Positions 1-6,633 of a DNA stretch of 8,646 bases are shown here, one piece after another. This DNA is from JACVRW01 sp035650215 (GTDB taxonomy: Bacteria > Actinomycetota > Thermoleophilia > Solirubrobacterales > Thermoleophilaceae), in assembly GCA_035650215.1 (NCBI GenBank), contig DASRIC010000109.1, forward strand, positions 1 to 8,646, in the 5' to 3' direction. Numbering within the stretch: position 1 is the stretch's first letter; the number at the start of each line of letters is the position of its first letter. The notes beneath the pieces were generated by a model. The model was not told where the DNA came from. It saw nothing but the letters and a program-made list of their open reading frames with translations, and did not search any database. The position numbers and the translations under genes were made by a program.

Positions 1-1
1 G

Positions 2-337
2 TGGCTCGGCGGCGACCGCGGCGTGCTGCTGCTCCAGTCGAGCGGCGTCGGCAACTGCATCAACATGCTGGCGTTCAACCAGGAGTGCCGGATCCCGCTG
101 CTGGCCCTCGTCACCATGCGCGGCGAGTGGGGCGAGTTCAACCCCTGGCAGGCCCCCATGGGCCAGGCGACGGAGCCGAGCCTGGTCGCGGCCGGCGTCC
201 GCGTCTACCGGGCCGAGACCGAGGATGAGGTGGCCGAGACCGTGCGGGCAGCCGCCACCTTCGCCTTTCAATCCTACCGGGCCGTGGCGGTGCTGATCGC
301 CCAGCGCGTCATTGGCGCCAAGCGGTTCGAGAAATGA
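2..337 (+). CDS. TPP-dependent decarboxylase, alpha (PYR-domain) subunit, C-terminal part
   Basis: The frame is open from the left edge, so the N-terminus is missing; about 111 residues remain. It reads WLGGDRGVLLLQSSGVGN and continues into a segment with an MRGEWGEFNPWQ stretch. This is the pattern of the pyrimidine-binding half of split thiamine-diphosphate enzymes such as sulfopyruvate decarboxylase alpha (ComD) and phosphonopyruvate decarboxylase: a 'QxSGxGN' turn, a hydrophobic beta strand (PLLALVTMRG), then an 'APMGQATEP' region. The stop codon overlaps the next gene's start (ATGA at 334-337), which indicates translational coupling to the beta subunit. In this family the two chains form the cofactor site together and decarboxylate a 2-oxoacid to an aldehyde. 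The substrate (sulfopyruvate, phosphonopyruvate or another 2-oxoacid) cannot be read from this fragment. Fold confidence is good; substrate confidence is low. Confidence 0.82.
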   Translation, partial: WLGGDRGVLLLQSSGVGNCINMLAFNQECRIPLLALVTMRGEWGEFNPWQAPMGQATEPSLVAAGVRVYRAETEDEVAETVRAAATFAFQSYRAVAVLIAQRVIGAKRFEK

Positions 338-921
338 ACGAGCGGGCCCTCGACCGTCGGAGCGTCGTCGGACGGCTCCTCCGAGGCCGGGGCGACGCTC
401 TCGTGGTGACGGGGCTCGGGGGCCCCACCTACGACGTGGCCGCAGCCGGCGACACGCCGCTGAACTTCTACCTGTGGGCCGCGATGGGCGGCGCGGCCAT
501 GACGGGTCTCGGTCTGGCCCGCGCGCAGCCCCGGCGCCGCGTGGTGGTGGTCACCGGGGACGGCGAGATGCTCATGGGGCTCGGATCGCTCGCCACCATC
601 GGCGCCGACGCACCCCAGAATCTCGCCATCGTGGTGCTCGACAACGAGCACTACGGGGAGACGGGCATGCAGCTCGCCCATACCGGGCGCGGGGTCGACC
701 TGGCCGGCATCGCCCGGGCGGCGGGCTTCGCCGGCGCGGCGACGATCCGCACGGACGCCGAGCTCCAGGCGCTCGCGCGACGCCTCTTCGACCCCGGGCT
801 TCTCTTCGCCACGGTGAAGGTCTCCTCGGAGACGCCGCCCATGCTCCTGCCGCCGCGTGACGGGCCCTATCTGAGGAGTCGCTTCCGCGAGGCGCTGCTC
901 GGCCCCGACGCGCACAAGTAG
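334..921 (+). CDS. TPP-dependent decarboxylase, beta (PP-domain) subunit
   Basis: A 195-residue protein matching the size of sulfopyruvate decarboxylase beta (ComE) or the C-terminal half of phosphonopyruvate decarboxylase. The thiamine-diphosphate/Mg2+ motif is clear: GDGE at residues 75-78, then about 25 residues, then the closing D-N at 103-104 (VVLDNEHYGETG). Before it, FYLWAAMGGAAMTGLGLA (46-63) is the usual cofactor-binding lead-in. The ATG at 334 overlaps the stop of the upstream alpha subunit by 4 bases, so the two are made as a pair from one mRNA. No signal peptide is present, so it is cytoplasmic. The C-terminal tail (about 165-195) is less conserved. The pair most likely decarboxylates a 2-oxoacid; the exact substrate is not determined, so no symbol is assigned. 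A strong hairpin follows the stop. Confidence 0.88.
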   Translation: MNERALDRRSVVGRLLRGRGDALVVTGLGGPTYDVAAAGDTPLNFYLWAAMGGAAMTGLGLARAQPRRRVVVVTGDGEMLMGLGSLATIGADAPQNLAIVVLDNEHYGETGMQLAHTGRGVDLAGIARAAGFAGAATIRTDAELQALARRLFDPGLLFATVKVSSETPPMLLPPRDGPYLRSRFREALLGPDAHK

Positions 922-922
922 A

Positions 923-951
923 ACGCCGCGCGAGGGCTTCTCGCGCGGCGT
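923..951. terminator. 12-bp perfect hairpin between convergent genes
   Basis: ACGCCGCGCGAG (923-934) pairs perfectly with CTCGCGCGGCGT (940-951) around the 5-base loop GGCTT. It starts two bases after the stop of the TPP beta subunit and lies 12 bases from the end of the oppositely oriented gene at 964. Position and symmetry suggest a bidirectional transcription barrier. There is no T-run on either side, so it is not a classical intrinsic terminator, though GC-rich genomes often use such U-poor hairpins. Confidence 0.65.
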
Positions 952-963
952 CATCGCTCGGTA

Positions 964-1269
964 CTACGCGTGGACGTCCGAGTACTTCACGTCGCACCGG
1001 TAGGTCTTGTACTCACCCACGAAGAACGGCTGGAGCGGCGCCATGATCTCCCGGTAGAGCGGGCTCTGCTCGTAGGCCTGCATGTCCGCCGGGTTGTCCC
1101 ACAGGCTCACCGCGAACCCCGTGTCCTTGTCCGCCGAGTCCTGGGCGAGCCAGCGGCCGCGCAGGCCCTTGAGGCTCTTGCCCTTGGTGAGGACGTTCTC
1201 CCGATAGGTCCGCTCGAAGTCGTCCCACGCGCCCGCCCGAAGCTTCCCCCAGGTAATCCGGATCACCAT
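964..1269 (-). CDS. ABM-like dimeric alpha/beta-barrel protein
   Basis: A 101-residue protein beginning MVIRITWGKLRAGAWDDFE. The pattern is typical of the ferredoxin-like dimeric alpha/beta barrel (antibiotic biosynthesis monooxygenase / DUF family): first strand with 'xIxWGKLxxGxWxxFE', a helix, a central strand (GLRGRWLAQDSADKDTGFAVSLWDN, about residues 35-59), then 'PADMQAYEQSPLYREI' and a final strand. It is small, soluble and without a signal peptide. Members include cofactor-free oxygenases, haem-degrading enzymes and many proteins of unknown role; no catalytic residues can be assigned here. The start is set by a strong AAGGAGG (plus-strand 1276-1282), six bases before the ATG. It is downstream of the HhH gene on the same strand with a 15-base gap, so the two are probably co-transcribed. 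Confidence 0.8.
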   Translation of the reverse strand: MVIRITWGKLRAGAWDDFERTYRENVLTKGKSLKGLRGRWLAQDSADKDTGFAVSLWDNPADMQAYEQSPLYREIMAPLQPFFVGEYKTYRCDVKYSDVHA

Positions 1270-1275
1270 GACCGG

Positions 1276-1282
1276 CCTCCTT
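1276..1282 (-). promoter_or_regulatory. Strong Shine-Dalgarno site for the ABM-like gene
   Basis: On the minus strand this reads AAGGAGG, six bases ahead of the ATG at 1269. It lies in the 15-base gap after the HhH gene's stop, so the second gene has its own efficient ribosome site within the two-gene unit. Confidence 0.8.
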
Positions 1283-1284
1283 TT

Positions 1285-1518
1285 CTATGCGCCCGGCGCT
1301 TCGGGAGCGGTGGTGTCTGCGGGAGCGAAGTCCACGTGCTCCCAGATGGTGTCGGCGACGGGCCACGGGTGGAGGATCTTCGCCAGCTGACCCGCGTCCT
1401 GGATGGGCCCGTGCTCGGCGCGGAATCGTACGATCGCCTGGGCCTGTTCGGGGCCGATGCTGGGGAGCTCGAGGAGCTCGGCGGGGTTCGCGAGATTGAC
1501 CCTCACTGTGTGTGCCAT
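1285..1518 (-). CDS. Small helix-hairpin-helix (ComEA-type) protein
   Basis: A 77-residue protein. Residues 5-48 follow the ComEA-type helix-hairpin-helix pattern: VRVNLANPAELLELPSIG, then PEQAQAIVRFRAEHGPI and a terminal 'DAGQLAKI' helix. The LPSIG hairpin (18-22) is the backbone-phosphate-binding turn in this family, which binds double-stranded DNA non-specifically. Unlike secreted or membrane-anchored ComEA it has no signal peptide or transmembrane segment. Its C-terminal 25 residues (HPWPVADTIWEHVDF, then an Ala/Pro-rich tail) replace the usual second 'VxGIG' hairpin. The start is supported by GAGGAGG (plus-strand 1524-1530), five bases upstream. It is the first gene of a unit with the ABM-like gene and is divergent from the ABC ATPase. 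The domain call is firm; whether it binds DNA or is a protein-protein module is unknown. Confidence 0.8.
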   Translation of the reverse strand: MAHTVRVNLANPAELLELPSIGPEQAQAIVRFRAEHGPIQDAGQLAKILHPWPVADTIWEHVDFAPADTTAPEAPGA

Positions 1519-1572
1519 GAGCGCCTCCTCGACGAGTTCGTGACTGCATTATCGCTGCCACCGCAACGTAGA

Positions 1573-2271
<699 letters not shown>

Positions 2272-2276
2272 ACCGG

Positions 2277-2586
2277 CTAGCTCGGACTACTCATGAACGC
2301 CCTCGCGCACGACGGATGGGCGCGGGCGGTGGGCGCGCGTGGGGCCGGCCGCGCCGGCAGGGCTCGCCTGTCGCGGCAAGCTCGCTCCGGGCGGGGCGAG
2401 CGCGGGCCCCCCATCCCCCGAGGCGGGGGTTGCCGGAGTCGAGTCGACTCGTCGGCGGCGCGCTCGCCCCGCCCTGCGCTCGCGCACGCGACGACGGCTC
2501 GCCCTGATGGCGCGGCCGACCCCACGCGCGCCCACCGCCCGCGCCCATCCGACGTTCGTTGGCCGTTCATGAATAGTCCGGGCTAG
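2277..2586. repeat. Putative 4-bp target duplication CTAG bracketing the element
   Basis: CTAG occurs at 2277-2280 and 2583-2586, immediately outside the inverted termini. A 4-bp duplication of YTAR type is known for IS5-like transposases, and IS1380-like elements also duplicate 4 bp; either could have mobilised the element. CTAG is itself palindromic, so the flanks could instead be the outermost part of the inverted repeat. The right copy contains the TAG stop codon of the regulator gene. Confidence 0.45.
2281..2582. mobile_element. 302-bp near-palindromic element (MITE-like) flanked by CTAG
   Basis: The left arm (2281-2404) and right arm (2459-2582) are each 124 bases and are imperfect inverted repeats of one another, about 87% identical over the outer 80 bases by hand alignment. 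Blocks include termini CTCGGACTACTCATGAAC versus CCCGGACTATTCATGAAC, a perfect 32-bp block (2313-2344 with 2520-2551) and a perfect 16-bp block (2389-2404 with 2459-2474). The 54-base centre holds a C5/G5 hairpin (2415-2429) and the palindrome CGAGTCGACTCG (2440-2451). CTAG directly abuts both ends (2277-2280 and 2583-2586), as a 4-bp target duplication would. No transposase is encoded; the open frames inside are by-products of the repeat. It fits a non-autonomous MITE-like insertion. Because it sits exactly between two convergent genes, a terminator or structured-RNA role is the alternative. Confidence 0.7.
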
Positions 2587-5387
2587 CGTGCCCGGCTCCG
2601 CACGTCTTCGAGGTCCCGTAGCGCACGGCGCTCGAGGGCCAGGGCGCCTTGCTGCCGCGCGATGGCCACCGCGGTCTCGAGACAGCCCGCCACGCCGGCG
2701 ACGTCGCGGCCGGTCGCGAGCAGCAGCGCGGCCCTCTGCCGATGGAGCTCCGCGGCGTAGAAGCGCTCGCCGGTCCGCTCCACGGCGTCGAGCGCCTCGA
2801 TGACGACCGCCAGGGCAGCGGTCGTCTCGCCTGCCTTCGCCAGGGTCGCAGCCAGCAGGGCGAGGAAGTACGTCCTGAAGTCCTCCGAGCCCAGCGCGCG
2901 AATGGACTCCATCCCCTCGCGCATCCTCGCGAGTCCCTCCGGGACCTCGCCCGCCTCGGCCAGCGCCCAGCCGGCGGTGACGGCCGCCCACGCCTGGAGC
3001 TGGACGAACCCTCGCTCACGAGCCAGCGCCGCGGCCGTCTCGGCGCGGTCGCGCGTCGTCCGCCAGTCGCCGCGGAACTGGTGGAGCCGGGCGGCGTAGA
3101 GCAGGGCGTGCGCTTCGCTGAACGGATGGCCGAGCGACCGCGCCAGTGTCACGGCCTCCGAGCTCTGCCGGCCGGCCCGCTCCGCGTCGCCGGAGAGCTC
3201 CGACGCCCACGCGCCGTGTCCGAGGGCACAGACCGCGGCGTCGTGGTTGCCGTAGACGGCGGCCAGCGTCGCGTGCCGATCGGGATCGTAGAGGGCCAGC
3301 GCCTCGGCCGTGTGGTCGCCGACCGCCGCGAGCTCACCGCGTGCGAAGCGGGTCGCCCACAGCGCGTGATGCGCCTCGATCAGGAGGCCCGACTCTCCGG
3401 TGACGCGAGCCAGGGCGAGGAGGCGTGTGGCGAAGCCGTGGGCCCGGTCGATCTCGCCGCGGCTGCGGCGGAACAGGAAGAGACCCCAGACCGCCGGGAA
3501 GAGCTGCGGCGTGTCGCCGATCCGCTCACAGAGCTCCTGCGCCCGCGTGTAGGCCTGCTCGACCTCGGGGGCGCCGCGCCCCTTCACGGCCATGAGCGGC
3601 CCGCCGAGCGCGATCTGGAGGCCGACCTCCTGCTCAGCGCGCTCGGCACTCTCCGGCTGGCTCCGAAGCAGATCGAGCGCTCGGGTGAAGTGGCCGACCG
3701 CCTCGCGGGCGGCGCTCCGCTGCGTAGTGATCTCGCCGGCCGCTTTCAAGTACCGGATGGCCCGGTTCGCGTCTCGACCGCGCTCGAAGTGCATGGCGAG
3801 CTCGGTCGCCATTTCGACGGCTCGCTCACGCAAGCCCACCTCGAGCCGCTCGCCGATGCGGCGGTGCAACTCCACCCGGCGTGCGGCGGACGCGCGCTCG
3901 TAGACGACTTCCCGATGGAGCGCGTGACGGAACCGGTAGCGTCCGCAGACGGTCCCGTCCGGCCAGGTCTCGGAGCCGTGCGGCGCCAGGAACGAGGCGC
4001 GCGCGGCGAGGTCGGCGCAGGCGCGGTCGACGTCGTCGAGGCCGATCTCCGCGGCCGCCGCGACGGCCGCGGCGGAGAAGGCGACGCCGGCGGCGCTCGC
4101 CGCCTCGAGGATCAGGCACTCGTCCGGGCTCAGACGATCGAGCTGGTGTCCGATCATCCGCCGAATGCTGTCGGGAATCGCGATCTGTTCGAGGCCGGGG
4201 CTCTCGCCGACCTGCCAGCGGCCCGAGCGCTCGATCAGAACGGCGCGCCTCACGAGGTCGTCGGCCACGCTGACGACGAACAGCGGATTGCCCGCGGTCC
4301 GCGCGTGGATCACGCCGGCCAGCGCGTCGAACCCGCGCTCCGCGGGGAACCGGCGGGTCAGGTACTCGCCGACCTCTGCCTCATCGAGCCGCGGGAGGGC
4401 GATCTCGCGGCAGAGCCCGCGCATCGTCAGCTCGTCCTTGACCGCCTCGAGCGGATGGCCACGGGGCAGCGCCTCGCCGGGCCGGCACGAGGCGATGACG
4501 AGCAGGCGGGCCGGTCCGGGACGGCGCGCGAGGTACCCGAGCCAGTCCACCGTGGGTGGGTCGCTCCAGTGGAGGTCCTCGAGCCACACGATCAGCGGGA
4601 CGTCGGCGGCCACGACCTCGACGGCCTCGGCCAGCTCGCGCAGCATGCGCTCCCGCGTGACGCCGGACGTCTGTCGCTGCAGCGTCTTCAGCTCCGAGGC
4701 ACTCAGGACCGACGGCATCTGGGTGAGCCACGTCGGCGCGTGATGGCGGAGCAGGCGGGTGATCGGCTGCCCCCCGGCCTCACGGCAGAGGCGGGTCATC
4801 GCCTCCAGGAGCGGCAGGTACGCCTCGCCGGCGCCGTGCGTCTCGACGCATCGCCCCTGGGCGACGCGGACCCGATCGCCGCCGGCCGCCTCCGCGAGGC
4901 ACAGCTCGACGAGCGTCGTCTTCCCGATCCCGGGCTCGCCGGTCACGAAGACGATCTGCCGGCGCCCGTCCGCGGCCTGCTCCAGGCACGCACGCAACTC
5001 CACGAGCTCGCGGTCGCGACCCACGACGAGCGGCCTCGGATGCGCTGGCACCGGCGCCGCGCCGGGCGGGGCGTGGACGCGCGCCGCGAAGCGGTACCCG
5101 CGGCGGTGGCGCGTCTCGATGAACCGCGGGCGCCGGGCGTCGTCGTCGAGCGCCCCGCGAAGCTCCTGGATACACGCGGTGAGCGCCGCATCGCTGACGA
5201 CCGTGTCGCCCCACACGGACTGGAACAGCTCCTCTCGCGTGACGACCTGCCCGGCGCGCGCGACGAGCGCGGCGAGGACGGCGGCGGCCCGGGGCGTGAG
5301 GTCGACCTCGCGACGGCCGGCCCACAGCCGCCCGGTCCGCGGATCGAAGCGATGACGGTCGAACGTAACCTCGTGTCCCATCGGCAT
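2583..5387 (-). CDS. OmpR-type winged-helix / AAA ATPase / TPR regulator
   Basis: A 934-residue regulator with three parts. Residues 6-102 are an OmpR/PhoB-type winged helix (Trans_reg_C): 'DLTPRAAAVLAALVARAGQV' leads to the recognition-helix region VVSDAALTACIQELRGAL and the wing ETRHRRGYRF. Residues about 120-400 are an AAA/NACHT-like ATPase with Walker A GEPGIGKTT (150-158) and Walker B LIVWLEDLHW (265-274). From about 520 to the end is an Ala-rich helical region of TPR-like repeats, usually a ligand- or partner-sensing scaffold. The architecture resembles one-component, SARP/MalT-like regulators, so it probably couples ATP binding and an unknown signal to DNA binding. The annotated ATG is at 5387; an ATG two codons in (5381) has the better-spaced though weak GGA. 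It is divergent from the secreted cupin gene, its likely target. The stop codon lies in the CTAG next to the palindromic element. Confidence 0.92.
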   Translation of the reverse strand: MPMGHEVTFDRHRFDPRTGRLWAGRREVDLTPRAAAVLAALVARAGQVVTREELFQSVWGDTVVSDAALTACIQELRGALDDDARRPRFIETRHRRGYRFAARVHAPPGAAPVPAHPRPLVVGRDRELVELRACLEQAADGRRQIVFVTGEPGIGKTTLVELCLAEAAGGDRVRVAQGRCVETHGAGEAYLPLLEAMTRLCREAGGQPITRLLRHHAPTWLTQMPSVLSASELKTLQRQTSGVTRERMLRELAEAVEVVAADVPLIVWLEDLHWSDPPTVDWLGYLARRPGPARLLVIASCRPGEALPRGHPLEAVKDELTMRGLCREIALPRLDEAEVGEYLTRRFPAERGFDALAGVIHARTAGNPLFVVSVADDLVRRAVLIERSGRWQVGESPGLEQIAIPDSIRRMIGHQLDRLSPDECLILEAASAAGVAFSAAAVAAAAEIGLDDVDRACADLAARASFLAPHGSETWPDGTVCGRYRFRHALHREVVYERASAARRVELHRRIGERLEVGLRERAVEMATELAMHFERGRDANRAIRYLKAAGEITTQRSAAREAVGHFTRALDLLRSQPESAERAEQEVGLQIALGGPLMAVKGRGAPEVEQAYTRAQELCERIGDTPQLFPAVWGLFLFRRSRGEIDRAHGFATRLLALARVTGESGLLIEAHHALWATRFARGELAAVGDHTAEALALYDPDRHATLAAVYGNHDAAVCALGHGAWASELSGDAERAGRQSSEAVTLARSLGHPFSEAHALLYAARLHQFRGDWRTTRDRAETAAALARERGFVQLQAWAAVTAGWALAEAGEVPEGLARMREGMESIRALGSEDFRTYFLALLAATLAKAGETTAALAVVIEALDAVERTGERFYAAELHRQRAALLLATGRDVAGVAGCLETAVAIARQQGALALERRALRDLEDVRSRAR

Positions 5388-5415
5388 GTCCGGCGCGCTA
5401 TGTCTGTCGTCAGCG

Positions 5416-5448
5416 TCTCAGAGAAATCTCACCGTTCTCTTGGGACTT
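5416..5448 (+). promoter_or_regulatory. Candidate operator: three 11-bp-spaced direct repeats
   Basis: Three tandem units start with TCTCA (5416), TCTCA (5427) and TCTTG (5438), each exactly 11 bases apart. OmpR/PhoB-family winged helices typically bind direct repeats with 11-bp periodicity, and the divergent gene encodes such a domain. An overlapping 6-bp dyad, AGAGAA (5420-5425) with TTCTCT (5435-5440), offers an alternative reading as an inverted repeat. The site lies 29-61 bases upstream of the regulator's start and about 80-113 bases upstream of the cupin start. The assignment is inferred from spacing and context. Confidence 0.4.
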
Positions 5449-5513
5449 CGGATGCCCCGGGCCCCTACTGTGCCACACACATCGGCGGGACGGCACGTGG
5501 CCGGCCTCCGGGC

Positions 5514-5520
5514 AAGGAGG
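5514..5520 (+). promoter_or_regulatory. Shine-Dalgarno site of the cupin gene
   Basis: AAGGAGG, eight bases before the ATG at 5529. It fixes the start inside a very long open frame that otherwise continues upstream across the antisense of the regulator gene. Confidence 0.85.
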
Positions 5521-5528
5521 GTTACACG

Positions 5529-6152
5529 ATGAAACAACGATTCACGGTCGCGGTCGCACTGGTCGTCCTGGCGGGGCTCTGGGCGACGCCGGCCATGGCG
5601 CAGTCCGGAAGCGTGGGAGTCGCCGCCACGGGTACGCTCGTCATCAAGCCGCTCGGGGAGAAGAAGATCGAGAAGCTGCCGCCGGGACCGCTCTTCTGGC
5701 GCGTGGAGACGTTCGCCACGCTCGCTCAGGCCCAGGCGGCCGCCGGCCCCATGAGCCTGGCGGCCGAGTCCGATGGCAAGGCCTGGCTCTTTACGCTCGG
5801 TCCGGCCGGTGGATCGTCGGCGGGCGGCACGAAGATGGTGGAGGTGGGACCGATCCCGCCGATCGTGGCCGCCGAGTACGTGCTCCGCGTGAACGAGGCC
5901 AGCGGGCCTCCGGGCAGTATCACGCCCGTGCACAGTCACCCGGGCTCCGAGGCCGCCTACGTGTTGGCCGGAGAGCAGAGCTTCCGCACGCCCCACGGCG
6001 TAATGCGGATTCCGGCTGGGAAGGCCGAAGCGGGGCATGGCCCCGACACACCGATGCAGGCGTCCAGCAGCGGCTCGGAGAACTTGCGAGCGCTGGTCAT
6101 GTTCGTGGTCGACGCCACCAAGCCGTTCTCGAAGCCGGCCACCATGCCGTGA
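5529..6152 (+). CDS. Secreted cupin-domain protein
   Basis: A 207-residue protein with a clear Sec signal peptide: basic start MKQR, hydrophobic core FTVAVALVVLAGLWA, and AMA|Q cleavage after residue 24. The C-terminal half is a cupin. Residues 129-148 match motif 1, G(X)5HXH(X)3-4E(X)6G, with metal ligands H135, H137 and E141. The motif 2 region GVMRIPAG (157-164) leads to the probable fourth ligand H170. It is therefore likely a periplasmic or exported metal-binding cupin; the reaction or ligand is not determined. Residues 25-110 form a beta-rich N-terminal part that may be a second, degenerate cupin barrel. It is divergent from the winged-helix/AAA/TPR regulator, which probably controls it. 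The start is set by AAGGAGG. It ends 27 bases before the convergent lipoprotein-like gene. Confidence 0.9.
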   Translation: MKQRFTVAVALVVLAGLWATPAMAQSGSVGVAATGTLVIKPLGEKKIEKLPPGPLFWRVETFATLAQAQAAAGPMSLAAESDGKAWLFTLGPAGGSSAGGTKMVEVGPIPPIVAAEYVLRVNEASGPPGSITPVHSHPGSEAAYVLAGEQSFRTPHGVMRIPAGKAEAGHGPDTPMQASSSGSENLRALVMFVVDATKPFSKPATMP

Positions 6153-6179
6153 GGTTGTCTTGATCGCCAAGCAAGGAGG

Positions 6180-6614
6180 CTATCTTCTTTCCCTCAGCAG
6201 CCAGTCGATGACGGCCCGCGGGTCAGGCTCCTCCCCGCCTTGGGCTGGCGGACGATCCAAAGGCCCTGCCGGCTGTTGAGGTTGCGCCCGGTTTTGCCCG
6301 GCGGCCGGTTCAGGCTGACGCCCTGGCGTGGGCATCTCGGTGGTCCGTCCGCTTGGTTCGGGAACCTGCAAGGGAGGGGATGCTTGAGCGAGGCCCCCTC
6401 GTAAACGATCGGATCGCGACGAGATGTGAGGTTCAGCCAGTACTTCTCGCGGCTCAGATCGCGTGACTCGACGCCGGACCTCGCTGAAGGACAGGCTCGC
6501 GCAGCCATTCGCCACGACGGCGATCAGAAGCAGGAGAGACACGCTGCCTACGGTGACCGTTGAAGCCCCCTCATGCGACTCGAGTGGGGGTGAAGCCTGA
6601 CACAAATCGCGCAT
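6180..6614 (-). CDS. Putative proline-rich lipoprotein, hypothetical
   Basis: No family is recognised. Numbered from a GTG at 6623, the frame encodes 147 residues; the ATG at 6614 shortens this by 3. Residues 27-41 form a lipoprotein-like signal: a hydrophobic run SVSLLLLIAVVANG followed by Cys41, where the position -3 Ala and -2 Asn make an imperfect lipobox. After the Cys comes a basic segment (SFSEVRRRVTR), then a Pro/Gln-rich low-complexity linker (about 85-130) and a compact end, DPRAVIDWLLRERR, which looks like a conserved motif. The start is uncertain: neither GTG 6623 nor ATG 6614 has a good ribosome site, both put an unusually long N-region ahead of the hydrophobic core, and a GTG at 6542 would start right at it. 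It lies 10-19 bases after the disulfide-reductase-like gene on the same strand and could be co-transcribed. Local GC is lower than in its neighbours. Confidence 0.5.
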   Translation of the reverse strand: MRDLCQASPPLESHEGASTVTVGSVSLLLLIAVVANGCASLSFSEVRRRVTRSEPREVLAEPHISSRSDRLRGGLAQASPPLQVPEPSGRTTEMPTPGRQPEPAAGQNRAQPQQPAGPLDRPPAQGGEEPDPRAVIDWLLRERR

Positions 6615-6633
6615 CCTGGCCACTGGGCTCGTC

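Larger units (their letters stand above)
5388..5528. promoter_or_regulatory. Divergent regulator/cupin intergenic region
   Basis: This 141-base spacer between the divergent regulator and cupin genes must hold both promoters. It is more AT-rich than its surroundings around 5416-5450, where the repeats annotated separately lie. No convincing -35/-10 pair with normal spacing was found for either direction. A TACTGT at 5466-5471 is a possible but weak -10 for the cupin gene. Confidence 0.5.

Noticed and set aside
970..1572. In-frame upstream extension of the ABC ATPase
   Set aside because: It is the antisense of two convincing small genes; family length and the conserved N-terminus fit a start at 1573 or 1582.
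2277..2586. Several 60-100-codon frames on both strands inside the palindromic element
   Set aside because: They are near mirror images created by the inverted repeat, rich in Arg/Ala/Gly/Pro, with no ribosome sites.
2649..5528. A very long plus-strand open frame that would extend the cupin protein by about 960 residues, antisense to the regulator
   Set aside because: It mirrors the codon structure of the regulator, has no domain pattern, and the cupin has its own Shine-Dalgarno site and signal peptide starting at 5529. It is a GC-driven shadow frame.
6155..6174. Weak bulged hairpin TTGTCTTG / CAAGCAA between the cupin and lipoprotein-like genes as a terminator
   Set aside because: Only 4 + 3 pairs with a bulge and no adjacent T-run, so it is too weak to call.
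6173..6179. Plus-strand AAGGAGG after the cupin gene
   Set aside because: No start codon lies within normal spacing and no plausible plus-strand gene follows; the region is the end of the minus-strand lipoprotein-like gene.
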